Assembly (NCBI GenBank): GCA_965603125.1
Contig: CBFDBU010000007.1
Coordinates: 62,001 to 126,000, forward strand
DNA length: 64,000 nucleotides
Direction of reading: 5' to 3'
DNA from: JAJRTA01 sp965603125
Lineage (GTDB): Bacteria > Zixibacteria > MSB-5A5 > GN15 > FEB-12
Shown here: one piece after another, positions 16,788 through 25,337 of the stretch
Layout: every line of letters starts with the position of its first letter
How positions within the stretch are numbered: position 1 is the first letter of the stretch
Program-made: the position numbers and the translations under genes
Notes under the pieces: model-generated
Told to the model about the DNA's origin: nothing
The model's input: only the letters and a program-made list of their open reading frames with translations
Database searches by the model: none

Positions 16788-18655
16788 ATGGGTCACCGTC
16801 ACAGCCTGGTCGCGGGCGCTGGATCAGACCGCTGCCCGAGCGAGTCGTCAACAAAATTGCCGCCGGTGAAGTGATCGAACGCCCGGCTGCCGTAGTCAAG
16901 GAACTGGTCGAGAATGCAATGGATGCGGGGGCGGATCGGATCGATATTGTTGTCGAGAAATCCGGCGTCAAGCTGATCAGGATCGTGGACAACGGCTGCG
17001 GTATCCCTGCAGAACAGGTTGAAATCGCCTTTGCCCGCCACGCCACCTCCAAGATATCGGCCTTTGACGATCTTGACCGCCTCTCCACCTATGGATTCAG
17101 GGGAGAAGCGTTGCCGTCGGTGGCCTCGGTATCGCAGTTGCGCCTGCTGTCGCGTGCGCCGGGGGAAGACGCGGGCACCGAAATAGTCTATGAGGGAGGA
17201 GTGTTGCAGTCGCGGCAACCGGCGCCGGCGCCACCCGGTACTACTGTGGAAGTGAGGAACCTGTTCTACAATACGCCCGCTCGACGGAAATTCCTTAAGG
17301 CCGAATCGACGGAGGCGCGGCACATATCCCGAACGGCGACGGCGCTGGCAATAGGGCGCTACCGTGTCGGTTTCACGTTCACGATGAACGGCCGCGACAT
17401 ATTCCGTGTTCCGCCGGGTTTGGATATTGAGGCGCGCGTATCATCGCTCCTGGGGAGCGGCAGGAAATTCGTCGCCGTGAATATCGAGGCCGGCCCGGTG
17501 AAGATCGAGGGATACATCGGCGCGCCCGATACCGCCCAGCACAACCGGTACGGGCAGTATATCTTCATAAATGACCGCTACGTGTTCTCACCGGTATTGT
17601 CGCACGCTCTCAACGGCGGTTACGGCGATTTGATTTCCCCCGGGACCTATCCCCTCGGCGCGCTGCTTGTGTGGGTCGACCCCACCGAAGTGGATGTCAA
17701 TGTGCACCCTTCCAAGACGGAGGTGAAGCTATCTCGCGAACGGGAGCTCCATGACGCGGTGGTTCGGGCCGTCAGAGAATCGCTGCGCCAGGACGGTATC
17801 ATACCCTCTCTGAAGACTTCCTCCGGCACTGCCGGAAACTCGGCGGGCATCGGGCCGCATGTCTCCGGAAGGACGGGGCGAGACAACGTCATTGCCGGGA
17901 TTGGTTCCGCACGGGCCGAGAACGCCCCCTACCTGCCGGATCTGTGCCGACCACCCGAGACGCGGGACGGGGGAAACACGCCAGGCGAAAGTGAGGCCGT
18001 GACGGTCGACAAAAACACGGGTGAGATTCTCCAGCCACAGGCGGCGGCCGCCGGGTCGTTGCCGTCGGTTGCGGAAGAACCTGCCGACGGCTTCCGACTC
18101 GTGGGCCGCTTTGCCGATCTCTACCTGCTTTTCCAGGCCGGCAACGATCTCTACATTGTCGATCAGCATACCGCTCACGAGCGGGTGCTCTATGAAGAAA
18201 TATCCAGGCAGATCGAGGCCGAGACCGGTAGCGGGCAGGTGCTCCTGTTCCCGATGCAGGTGGAGTTGTCGCCGGAGCAGTTCGCTCTGTATCAGGAATC
18301 GGGCGATGTAATAACGCGATCGGGGTTCTCGGTGGCGGAGTTCGGCGGCCGCACGGTCAATGTTGAGGCGGTGCCGTCGGTCATGACCGGGAAAGCCCCC
18401 GACAAGATGCTGACAATGCTTCTTGACGATATCGCCTCTTTGCGCAAGACAGGCTATGACCTGGAGAAAGCGGTGGCCCAGTCGGTTGCCTGCCGGTCGG
18501 CGGTCATGGCCGGTGATCGTCTCAGCGACCAGGAAGCCACCCATCTTCTCGCGCGTCTCCTGAAATCCAGGGACAGATACTCGTGTCCTCACGGACGTCC
18601 GACTTTCATTAAGATAAGCCGCAGCGATCTGGACAAGCAGTTTGGACGCACCTGA
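16784..18655 (+). CDS. mutL: DNA mismatch repair protein MutL (endonuclease type)
   Basis: MutL couples mismatch recognition by MutS to strand removal. The N-terminal GHKL ATPase is intact (VVKELVENAMDAGA, VDNGCGI, TYGFRGEALPS). The C-terminal domain has the metal-dependent nicking endonuclease motif as DQHTAHERVLYEE, together with ACR and CPHGRP, so the protein probably cuts the nascent strand itself, as in bacteria without MutH. The canonical DQHA is DQHT here, a mild change outside the main metal ligands. The linker (about 345-430) is variable and Gly/Pro-rich. The gene overlaps mutS at ATGA and miaA by 14 bp. Confidence 0.97.
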   Translation: MNGSPSQPGRGRWIRPLPERVVNKIAAGEVIERPAAVVKELVENAMDAGADRIDIVVEKSGVKLIRIVDNGCGIPAEQVEIAFARHATSKISAFDDLDRLSTYGFRGEALPSVASVSQLRLLSRAPGEDAGTEIVYEGGVLQSRQPAPAPPGTTVEVRNLFYNTPARRKFLKAESTEARHISRTATALAIGRYRVGFTFTMNGRDIFRVPPGLDIEARVSSLLGSGRKFVAVNIEAGPVKIEGYIGAPDTAQHNRYGQYIFINDRYVFSPVLSHALNGGYGDLISPGTYPLGALLVWVDPTEVDVNVHPSKTEVKLSRERELHDAVVRAVRESLRQDGIIPSLKTSSGTAGNSAGIGPHVSGRTGRDNVIAGIGSARAENAPYLPDLCRPPETRDGGNTPGESEAVTVDKNTGEILQPQAAAAGSLPSVAEEPADGFRLVGRFADLYLLFQAGNDLYIVDQHTAHERVLYEEISRQIEAETGSGQVLLFPMQVELSPEQFALYQESGDVITRSGFSVAEFGGRTVNVEAVPSVMTGKAPDKMLTMLLDDIASLRKTGYDLEKAVAQSVACRSAVMAGDRLSDQEATHLLARLLKSRDRYSCPHGRPTFIKISRSDLDKQFGRT

Positions 18656-19568
18656 GCCCAAAGCCGTTCCCATCGTCTGTGGGCCGACCGGGTCAGGCAA
18701 GACAGGTGTGACGTTGGCCCTTGCCGACCAATTCCCGCTGGAAGTGGTCTCGGCCGATTCCCGGCAGATAATAAGGCATCTGAATATCGGCACCGCCAAG
18801 CCGACTCCCGAAGAACGCAACAAAGTAACGTTCCATCTCGTCGATATTGTTGAGCCGGGTGAGCGCTACAGCGCCTTCCGATTTGTCGAGGACGCCAACG
18901 CCGCGATCGCGGGAATACTTGAGAGGGGTCGAATCCCCCTCGTGGTCGGCGGCACCGGGCTGTATCTGAGTGCTCTCTCCGAGGGTGTCGTGGAGATAGA
19001 AAACGATGACCTGGCGGTGCGTGGGAAGCTGGAAGCTGAGATGGAAGAAATCGGCCCGGAAGCGATGCACGAACGATTGACCGGGATCGATCCGCTGGAA
19101 GCAGCGAACCTTCATCCCAACAACCGCGTTCGGGTCATAAGGGCGTTGGAGGTCTTTCACCTGACCGGCCGGTCCAAGTCGGAACTTATCGCTACCGGAG
19201 GTTATACGAAAAGCGCGTTTGAATTCGCCTACTACTGCCTTCTCCCGGACAGGCAGGCGCTCTACGAGGTAATCAATGCGCGGGTGGACAAAATGATATC
19301 CCGGGGACTGCTGGAGGAGTTGCGGCTCCTGACGCAATGCGGCCGGGCCGACGACGTCCGCCGGGCGCAGGTTATCGGGTACAGCGAACTGCTTGATTTT
19401 CTGGACGGGGAAGTATCGCTCGAGGAGGCGATCGCCCGGATCAAGCAGAACACGCGCCGCTATGCGAAAAGACAGTACACTTGGTTTACACATCAGGCGA
19501 CCTGCCGGGTGTTTTCGGACCCGGTCAGTCTCGGCGCGGATCTGGCAACGCAGTTGAAATCATATTGA
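18642..19568 (+). CDS. miaA: tRNA dimethylallyltransferase MiaA
   Basis: It transfers a dimethylallyl group to N6 of A37 in tRNAs reading UNN codons. The P-loop is GPTGSGKTG near the N terminus, followed by the diagnostic ADSRQIIRHLNIGTAKPTPEE and VGGTGLYL. The C-terminal part has the tRNA-binding RRAQVIGYSEL and RRYAKRQYTWF motifs. The start is TTG inside the end of mutL; no better start exists before the P-loop. A mutL-miaA order is common in bacteria. It is the last gene of the operon. Confidence 0.95.
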   Translation: MDAPEPKAVPIVCGPTGSGKTGVTLALADQFPLEVVSADSRQIIRHLNIGTAKPTPEERNKVTFHLVDIVEPGERYSAFRFVEDANAAIAGILERGRIPLVVGGTGLYLSALSEGVVEIENDDLAVRGKLEAEMEEIGPEAMHERLTGIDPLEAANLHPNNRVRVIRALEVFHLTGRSKSELIATGGYTKSAFEFAYYCLLPDRQALYEVINARVDKMISRGLLEELRLLTQCGRADDVRRAQVIGYSELLDFLDGEVSLEEAIARIKQNTRRYAKRQYTWFTHQATCRVFSDPVSLGADLATQLKSY

Positions 19569-19688
19569 CAGGAAAAAGGCTTGCGTGGGTTAAGGTTATT
19601 TCATATAGATCAACGGGTTAGAGGCAACCCCGGTTAAGACGCGAACGGTTTGTTCCGATAACTGGTAAATACGTACTGTTAACAAAAC

Positions 19689-21947
19689 GTGGTGAGCAAC
19701 GTGGTAAAAGCACCGAGAATGCCTTTTGTTTATCTTTTGTGTTCATTTCTTGCACTGACGTTGACCCTAAGAACCGGTTGCGGAGGCAAGAGCGGGTTGT
19801 CGTCTCCCCGGGCGTATTCTGATGGGGAGACACGGGCGGAAAGGGCGGACAGTGCCGACACGGCGCGTGTGGCCGGCGAGGATTCGCAGTATCCCGTGAC
19901 GTATGCGCCAAGTCGCACTCTCAGGATTGAGCAGCGATCCAACGAGATAGACCCGCACGAGACGCCCGGAGTCGAACATCGCGACACGGACGATCCGGCG
20001 AAACCATCTCACAATCCGGACGAGGTTCTCTCGTTCGGGTATGCCGACGTCGATGACTCCGCGTCGGCGGTTGATGACGACATCTGGCGGAGATTCGAAC
20101 TCGCCGAAGAGTACTACCTCATGGGCGTCATGGCCAACCGTGAAGCAAGTTGGGAGGAGGCACAGTACTACTTCGAGAAAGGCCTGAAAATGCTGGCCAA
20201 GCTGGATATCGAAACCGACTCCACACTGACGCCGGAGGCTGTCAAGTACAACCGCATGCTGGACAATTTTGTGGCCGACTTTCGCGTGACCCTCAGGTCG
20301 CTGGGGCGGCTGGAAGCGGATGTCTCGACCAGTGTGCTCGTCGAGCGGTTCGGGGATCTTGTCACGAACCTCGGTGCCGACACTATCCGTGTCTTCAGCG
20401 AGGAGCGGGCGCGGAAGGTCAGCTACGATCTCCCGGTGGTGATGAACGACCGGGTCAAGAGCTCTATTGTGTATTTTCAGACTGTCGCCAAAGAAGCTTT
20501 CTACAAGTATCTGAGCCGATCCCGGAAATACGAACGGCTGATGCTTGGGGTTTTGTCCGATTATGGTTTGCCCCTGGATTTTGTTTATCTGTCGCTGGTG
20601 GAGTCCGGGTTCAATCCTCGTGCTTACTCCTGGGCGCGGGCAATGGGGTTGTGGCAATTCATATCTTCCACCGGTCGCCTCTACGGGCTTAATCGCAACT
20701 GGTGGATCGACGAGCGTCGGGATCCGGTCAAGTCTACCGATGCCGCCTGCCGGCACCTGAAAGATCTCTACGAGGAATTCGGGTCCTGGGAACTTGCCAT
20801 GGCGGCCTACAACGGGGGCCCGGGGCGCGTCAGACGGACCATCAAGAAACAGAAGACCAACGATTTCTGGAGAATGAGACTGAAGCGGCAGACGATGGAT
20901 TACGTGCCCTTGATCTATGCCGCTGCGATTATCGCCAAGAATCCCGAGAAATACGGCTTTGTGGATGTCGAGTTTGAACCGGAGATTGTCTGGGACGAGG
21001 TGGAAATCGACCGTTGTTTGGAGCTTGCCGTGGTGGCCCGGGAACTGGACTGTTCCGTCAAGGAACTGCAGGAACTCAACCCCGAACTCCTGAGAAAATA
21101 CACGCCGCCGGACAGCAAGAAATACCGGTTGAAAATACCGGTGGGGAAAAAGAATAAATTCCTGGCCGCCTATGCTTCCATGCCGTCTCCCAGGGAGACC
21201 AGTTGGGTCAGGCACAGGATCAGACGGGGAGAGACGGTATCTACTATCGCCGCCAGGTACGGTGTTTCGCAGTATGCCATTTTCGACGCCAACAATCTCA
21301 GCCGCCGATCCACCATCTACGCCGGTAAGGAGATCATTGTCCCGGTGCCTCTTGACAGCGAGTATCGTGGGGGTTCAAAACGTCGCGTTCAGAGCGACTA
21401 CCGAGCCAGGAATTCCATCTACGCCGTCCGTTCCGGCGACACCATGTGGGATATAGCGCGGGCTTTCGGGACGACCGTTGACGCCCTCAGGCGGGCCAAC
21501 TATATCGAGCGTGGGTCGCGCATCTATGTCGGCCAGAAGCTGAAAATACCGGCTTCCTCCAAACACCTGAAGGACAAGAACGAAACCGGAACCCGCTCTT
21601 CCGAGATCTACGCGTCCACGGCCGATACCGGAGGAAAACTGACCGAGCACAAGGTTCGTTCCGGCGATACGATCTGGGACATCGCTCGCAAGTATGGCAC
21701 CACGACCGCCAGAATCCGCAGCCTGAACGGTCTGGGTCGCTCCAGCCGGATATACCCGGGGCAGGTGCTGGTAGTCAGCGACGCCGATTCCGGGGGCTAC
21801 GTTGTCCACAAAGTCAGGCGTGGTGAGACGCTTAGTCGCATCGCCCGGAAATACCGCACCAGCATCGCCAGGATAATCGCAGCCAATGATATCGTCGATC
21901 CCGACGAATTGAAAGTAGGAACCGTACTTAAAATACACTCCAAGTAA
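19689..21947 (+). CDS. MltD-like lytic transglycosylase with four LysM domains
   Basis: A cell-wall enzyme that cleaves the MurNAc-GlcNAc bond. An N-terminal hydrophobic segment with a Cys (TLRTGC) may be a weak lipobox or a signal peptide. After a low-complexity region, the SLT family 1 domain covers about 290-430; the catalytic Glu is in VESGFNP (E305), with AMGLWQF and AAYNGGPGRV downstream. Four LysM peptidoglycan-binding repeats end the protein, beginning at VRHRIRRGETV, YAVRSGDTM, HKVRSGDTI and HKVRRGETL. The start is uncertain: GTG at 19689 gives the longest form, with GTG at 19701 and ATG at 19719 as alternatives. Confidence 0.9.
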   Translation: MVSNVVKAPRMPFVYLLCSFLALTLTLRTGCGGKSGLSSPRAYSDGETRAERADSADTARVAGEDSQYPVTYAPSRTLRIEQRSNEIDPHETPGVEHRDTDDPAKPSHNPDEVLSFGYADVDDSASAVDDDIWRRFELAEEYYLMGVMANREASWEEAQYYFEKGLKMLAKLDIETDSTLTPEAVKYNRMLDNFVADFRVTLRSLGRLEADVSTSVLVERFGDLVTNLGADTIRVFSEERARKVSYDLPVVMNDRVKSSIVYFQTVAKEAFYKYLSRSRKYERLMLGVLSDYGLPLDFVYLSLVESGFNPRAYSWARAMGLWQFISSTGRLYGLNRNWWIDERRDPVKSTDAACRHLKDLYEEFGSWELAMAAYNGGPGRVRRTIKKQKTNDFWRMRLKRQTMDYVPLIYAAAIIAKNPEKYGFVDVEFEPEIVWDEVEIDRCLELAVVARELDCSVKELQELNPELLRKYTPPDSKKYRLKIPVGKKNKFLAAYASMPSPRETSWVRHRIRRGETVSTIAARYGVSQYAIFDANNLSRRSTIYAGKEIIVPVPLDSEYRGGSKRRVQSDYRARNSIYAVRSGDTMWDIARAFGTTVDALRRANYIERGSRIYVGQKLKIPASSKHLKDKNETGTRSSEIYASTADTGGKLTEHKVRSGDTIWDIARKYGTTTARIRSLNGLGRSSRIYPGQVLVVSDADSGGYVVHKVRRGETLSRIARKYRTSIARIIAANDIVDPDELKVGTVLKIHSK

Positions 21948-21957
21948 CAGGATCGTT

Positions 21958-22860
21958 ATGGCGCGCAAAAGGGATGTTGTAATAGCCGTTATTATCGCGG
22001 TGGTGTTTCTTGTAGTTTTCGTTTTCGTGGGCCTGATGTTCATCGGGCTGCTGACGGAAGGGGGGGACTTCGACCTGGCTGGGATGGGGGGCGACGTTGG
22101 TGTCATAGAGCTCTATGGTATCATTGACGAGCCGTCCGGACGCAAGTGGATAAAGCAGATTGACAAATGGGCGGAGAGCAACTCCATAAAGGCTATCGTG
22201 ATTCACCTCAATTCTCCCGGTGGCGGGGTGGCCATATCGCAGGAAGTCTACGATGCTGTCCTTCGAGCTCGTGAGAACAAGCCGATCGTGGCCGCCATGG
22301 CCTCCATTGCGGCTTCCGGGGCGTACTACGTGGCCTGCGGAGCCGATCGCGTTATTGCCAACCCCGGCACCCTCACCGGCTCCATAGGAGTAATCATCCA
22401 GTTTTACACTGCCGGAGAACTCATGGACAAGATCGGCGTCCGGATTGAAACGGTAAAATCGGGCGAACTCAAAGACGTCCTGAGTTTTTCCCGCCCCATG
22501 ACCGAGAAGGAAGAACTGATGCTCCGGTCAGTGGTAATGGACAGCTACGAGCAGTTTGTGGAGGTGGTAGCAGGCGGCCGTGGCAAGGATAAGGAGGAGA
22601 TCTACCCGCTGGCCGATGGATCGATCTTCACCGGCCTTCAGGCATGCAACCTGGGCTTGGTGGACACTCTCGGTGGCTTTGAAGAGGCCGTCAGTTTAGC
22701 TGCTGAACTGGCGGAGATCGAAGGCGAGCCGAAGATAGTCAGACCTTACGAGCGCAAGAAAGTGTCCATATTCGACTTGATGGGTGGCCTGATAGGCAGG
22801 ATCGATCGCGGCGTGGAAAACGGTCTCTGTGGCCCTCAGATCATGTATTTGTACCGGTAG
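21958..22860 (+). CDS. sppA: Signal peptide peptidase SppA (short, 36-kDa type)
   Basis: A membrane-bound serine protease that degrades cleaved signal peptides. It has one N-terminal membrane helix (residues 8-32) and a single S49 protease domain, like Bacillus SppA and unlike the double-length Escherichia form. The catalytic Ser is S120 in SIAASGAYYVA and the general-base Lys is K172 in KSGELKD. Their spacing of 52 residues equals that in the Bacillus enzyme. The gene begins 10 bp after the transglycosylase stop, so the two are likely co-transcribed. Confidence 0.94.
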   Translation: MARKRDVVIAVIIAVVFLVVFVFVGLMFIGLLTEGGDFDLAGMGGDVGVIELYGIIDEPSGRKWIKQIDKWAESNSIKAIVIHLNSPGGGVAISQEVYDAVLRARENKPIVAAMASIAASGAYYVACGADRVIANPGTLTGSIGVIIQFYTAGELMDKIGVRIETVKSGELKDVLSFSRPMTEKEELMLRSVVMDSYEQFVEVVAGGRGKDKEEIYPLADGSIFTGLQACNLGLVDTLGGFEEAVSLAAELAEIEGEPKIVRPYERKKVSIFDLMGGLIGRIDRGVENGLCGPQIMYLYR

Positions 22861-23051
22861 CGGGATTTTGTTTTGTGTGACGAGAAAAGTATGGACAATT
22901 GGTGGTTTTTTGCTTTTCTTTGCCCAATGTATTGCGTATCTTTACGCGTCCCAAAGGGTTATCCTGCATTCGGGATAGTGCCTCGGGACCTGAAAGTCGA
23001 AGATAGAAGAAGAAACATAACAAGGACGGTCTTCTCTCAAGGGAGGATACT

Positions 23052-23336
23052 GTGACAAAAGCCGATTTGGTAGAAAGAGTGGCGGAAAAGACGGGCCTCA
23101 CCAGGACGGATGTCGCCGTGGTCGTCGACTCCTTTCTTGACACGGTGAGGAAGTCGCTTGAAAACGGACACAACATCGAGATCAGGGGCTTTGGTACCTT
23201 CAAGGTCAAACTGCGCAAAGCCCGCAAGGCCCGAAACCCACGGACGGGTGAGGTGGTGCCGGTCCCTGATCGCAAGGTGCCCGTATTCAAGCCGTCAAAC
23301 GAGTTCAAGAACATGATAACGAAACAACCAATCTGA
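23052..23336 (+). CDS. HU/IHF-family DNA-binding protein
   Basis: A 94-residue nucleoid protein that bends DNA. The whole HU fold is present: the helical dimerisation part MTKADLVERVAEKTGL, the GFGTFKVK beta region and the arm ARKARNPRTGEVV with the intercalating Pro. The Arg-Asn-Pro arm is shared by HU and IHF, so I do not name a subtype. The start is GTG with GGGAGGA about 6 nt upstream. The COX24-like mini-gene follows after 26 bp. Confidence 0.95.
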   Translation: MTKADLVERVAEKTGLTRTDVAVVVDSFLDTVRKSLENGHNIEIRGFGTFKVKLRKARKARNPRTGEVVPVPDRKVPVFKPSNEFKNMITKQPI

Positions 23337-23362
23337 GTCATTGCCGCAGCTATGGAGGATTA

Positions 23363-23458
23363 ATGCCCAGCGGAAAGAAACGTAAACGGCTGAAAATCAA
23401 AACTCACAAGCGCAAGAAAAGAAGACGCGCCAACCGTCACAAGAAAAAGAACAAGTAG
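23363..23458 (+). CDS. 31-residue basic mini-protein of the AURKAIP1/COX24 (mS38-like) type
   Basis: A tiny ORF starting MPSGKKRKRLKIKTHKRKK and ending in KKKNK. It is more than half Lys/Arg and matches the short 'AURKAIP1/COX24 domain' proteins annotated in Bacteroidota, which are homologues of the mitochondrial small-subunit ribosomal protein mS38. The likely role is a small ribosomal-subunit component; this rests on family knowledge. A strong GGAGG stands 4-5 nt before the ATG. It is 26 bp after HU and very likely on the same transcript. It would be missed by gene finders with a 60- or 90-residue limit. Confidence 0.82.
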   Translation: MPSGKKRKRLKIKTHKRKKRRRANRHKKKNK

Positions 23459-23863
23459 AAACAGAGACTCCCGGCCATAGGGCTTTCGGGTAGTCTATCG
23501 GTAATATCCAGCCGTGGTCGTTGCTGCCGCCACGTTGTTCCGCACGAGCATTTGATCTGTCTGCGATCGGCAAATCAGTGTCGGATTATCTGACGCCGTT
23601 TACTTGTGATTCCCATGACCGCCACTCAGGCGGTCTTTTCTTGTGGCGTTCTGGCGGCTATGGGCTCCTTAGCTGGGATTCGGGTCAGCCCCGTCAGCGT
23701 GTCAGAGCCGGCACCGAGGGCATCCGGTCCGCCTGTGATTTTCGGGTAACTGCGCTACCCCGGGTCCTCAGACCGACACCGAAAAAACCCATTCCCGGGC
23801 AACCTTTCGCGGGCGAATTCGTACCTTTCAAACAAAGAACAGGAAGTGGCTCACGGAGGCATT
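23459..23863. other. Intergenic region with possible structured leader or RNA
   Basis: I see no credible gene here; a 137-residue frame across it has no ribosome binding site and runs into the next gene. A strong terminator lies in the middle (separate entry). After it, GC-rich inverted segments (for example GGGTAACTGCGCTACCC near 23745) could form a structured 5' leader for the following secreted-protein gene, but no known riboswitch is recognisable. Confidence 0.4.
23617..23642 (+). terminator. Rho-independent terminator
   Basis: Stem GACCGCC / GGCGGTC with loop ACTCA, followed by TTTTCTT. It ends the HU-COX24 transcript about 160 nt after the mini-gene. Confidence 0.85.
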
Positions 23864-25108
23864 ATGAAGTATGTCAAGCTGATCGGTGTTGTTGCGACGG
23901 CAGTGATTCTTTTTACCCTGTCCGCATTGGCTGATTCAAGCGGACGGATCTATGGCAAAATTACCACGGTCGACGGTGATGTTTTTCAGGGATTGATCCG
24001 TTGGGACAAAAACGAGGGCAATTGGGTCGACCTTCTCAACGGGAACAAGGAGCTCAGAACGAAGCATGGTGACAAGCGCGACCGCAAGAAATACCGTGAT
24101 CGGGAAAGGTCGATTGAGCTGTTCGGGATTACAATCGCCAAGACCGGCAGCAGTTGGAGTTGGTCCGGCTCGGCTCAGTCCGGGATGCGCTTCGGGCACC
24201 TCAGGTCGCTTGAAGTAATCGACGACGATGCCGCCTTACTGACTCTCAAGTCCGGTGAGGAAGTGGAACTCGAAGGGGGTTCTACGGACGTCGGCGATGG
24301 TGTGCGCGAGATCATTATCGAGGACAAAGTGGAAGGTGAGATCGAACTGGAGTGGGAGGACATCGAGCGGATTGATTTCATGGAAACCGATCCTGACCTG
24401 GTATCGAATCTCGGGCAGCGGCTCTATGGCACGATCACCGTTCGCCGTGGTGACCAGTACACAGGTTTCGTGTGCTGGGACATGGACGAGTTGTTTTCGC
24501 GGGACATTCTGGATGGGGACCAGAAAGGGCGGCGGCGGAAGGTCAAGTTCGCCAAGATAAAGTCAATAGAGCGCTATAGCTCCAGCGCCTCCACGGTGAC
24601 TCTGGTCAACGGCGATGAATTGCTTCTGCGCGGCACCAACGACGTAGACGAAAGCAACGGCGGAATTGCTATCTCGGATCCCGGGTTGGGTCAGGTTGTG
24701 GTTCGCTGGGATGAGTTCGACCGATTGGATTTTACGGCTATCCCGCAGGGTATTCCTTATGGAGAGTTCGATGGTGGGCGACCCCTTGAGGGCACGGTTT
24801 TTACCGAGGACGGCGACAGCTACCAGGGCCGAATATGCTGGGACAATGACGAGGAATTCACCTGGGAGATTCTCGATGGCAACTATCACGATGTCGAGTT
24901 CGATATCGAGTTTGGTCTGATCAAGGAGATCAAGAAAAAGTCGTACCGTTCGGCGATAGTCACCGTATGGGACGGGCGCAGTTTTCGTCTGCGCGGCTCC
25001 AATGACGTCGATGAAGACAACAAGGGCATCTTTATCACAACCGCCGATGGAGATGAGACAGAAGTCGATTGGGAGGATTTTGACCGCGTCGAGTTTGTCC
25101 GGAAGTAG
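23864..25108 (+). CDS. Secreted protein made of three tandem repeats
   Basis: A 414-residue protein with signal peptide (LIGVVATAVILFTLSALA). The mature chain consists of three related units of about 130 residues, each starting with a [RP]-[IL]-x-G-x-[IV] strand, a 'GDxYxGxxxWD' line (GDVFQGLIRWD, GDQYTGFVCWD, GDSYQGRICWD), then 'DILDG' and, in the last two, 'RG[TS]NDVDExN.GI' and 'DFDR[LV][DE]F'. The pattern is of small beta-barrel domains rich in acidic residues, possibly binding metal. I do not recognise a named family. GGAGG lies 5 nt before the ATG. A terminator follows. Confidence 0.85.
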   Translation: MKYVKLIGVVATAVILFTLSALADSSGRIYGKITTVDGDVFQGLIRWDKNEGNWVDLLNGNKELRTKHGDKRDRKKYRDRERSIELFGITIAKTGSSWSWSGSAQSGMRFGHLRSLEVIDDDAALLTLKSGEEVELEGGSTDVGDGVREIIIEDKVEGEIELEWEDIERIDFMETDPDLVSNLGQRLYGTITVRRGDQYTGFVCWDMDELFSRDILDGDQKGRRRKVKFAKIKSIERYSSSASTVTLVNGDELLLRGTNDVDESNGGIAISDPGLGQVVVRWDEFDRLDFTAIPQGIPYGEFDGGRPLEGTVFTEDGDSYQGRICWDNDEEFTWEILDGNYHDVEFDIEFGLIKEIKKKSYRSAIVTVWDGRSFRLRGSNDVDEDNKGIFITTADGDETEVDWEDFDRVEFVRK

Positions 25109-25191
25109 GACTCGGCGCCATTCCGGTAGAGGATAATCTGAAGAGGTCGAGCCGGTCGGGATTGACCTAGTGACAGGCCTGGTCAAGTGCT

Positions 25192-25230
25192 GCTGCCCCT
25201 TGCCGTCCGCGAGGGGCAGCGTTTTTCTTT
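25192..25230 (+). terminator. Rho-independent terminator
   Basis: Perfect 9-bp stem GCTGCCCCT / AGGGGCAGC followed by GTTTTTCTTT. It ends the transcript of the three-repeat secreted protein. Confidence 0.88.
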
Positions 25231-25283
25231 CTGTGCTGGTGAGGTTCCTGAGGTTGCCGGTTGTATCCGGGTTGGAAACACAG

Positions 25284-25309
25284 AAAAACCCCGGCCATTG
25301 AGGCCGGGG
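25284..25309 (-). terminator. Rho-independent terminator for the minus-strand TPR gene
   Basis: On the plus strand AAAAA, then CCCCGGCC, loop ATTGA and GGCCGGGG. Read on the minus strand, this is an 8-bp GC stem followed by a T run, just after the stop of the TPR gene. Confidence 0.85.
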
Positions 25310-25337
25310 TCGTAACACTCACTACTCCGTGCGGAGG

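Noticed and set aside
19767..21215. A 482-residue open frame on the minus strand opposite the transglycosylase gene
   Set aside because: It is exactly antisense to a well-recognised SLT-LysM protein, lacks a ribosome site and shows no domain; GC-rich codon use creates such shadows.
23521..23934. A 137-residue plus-strand frame across the terminator and into the three-repeat protein gene
   Set aside because: No ribosome site, it contains a strong terminator and overlaps the signal peptide of a better gene.
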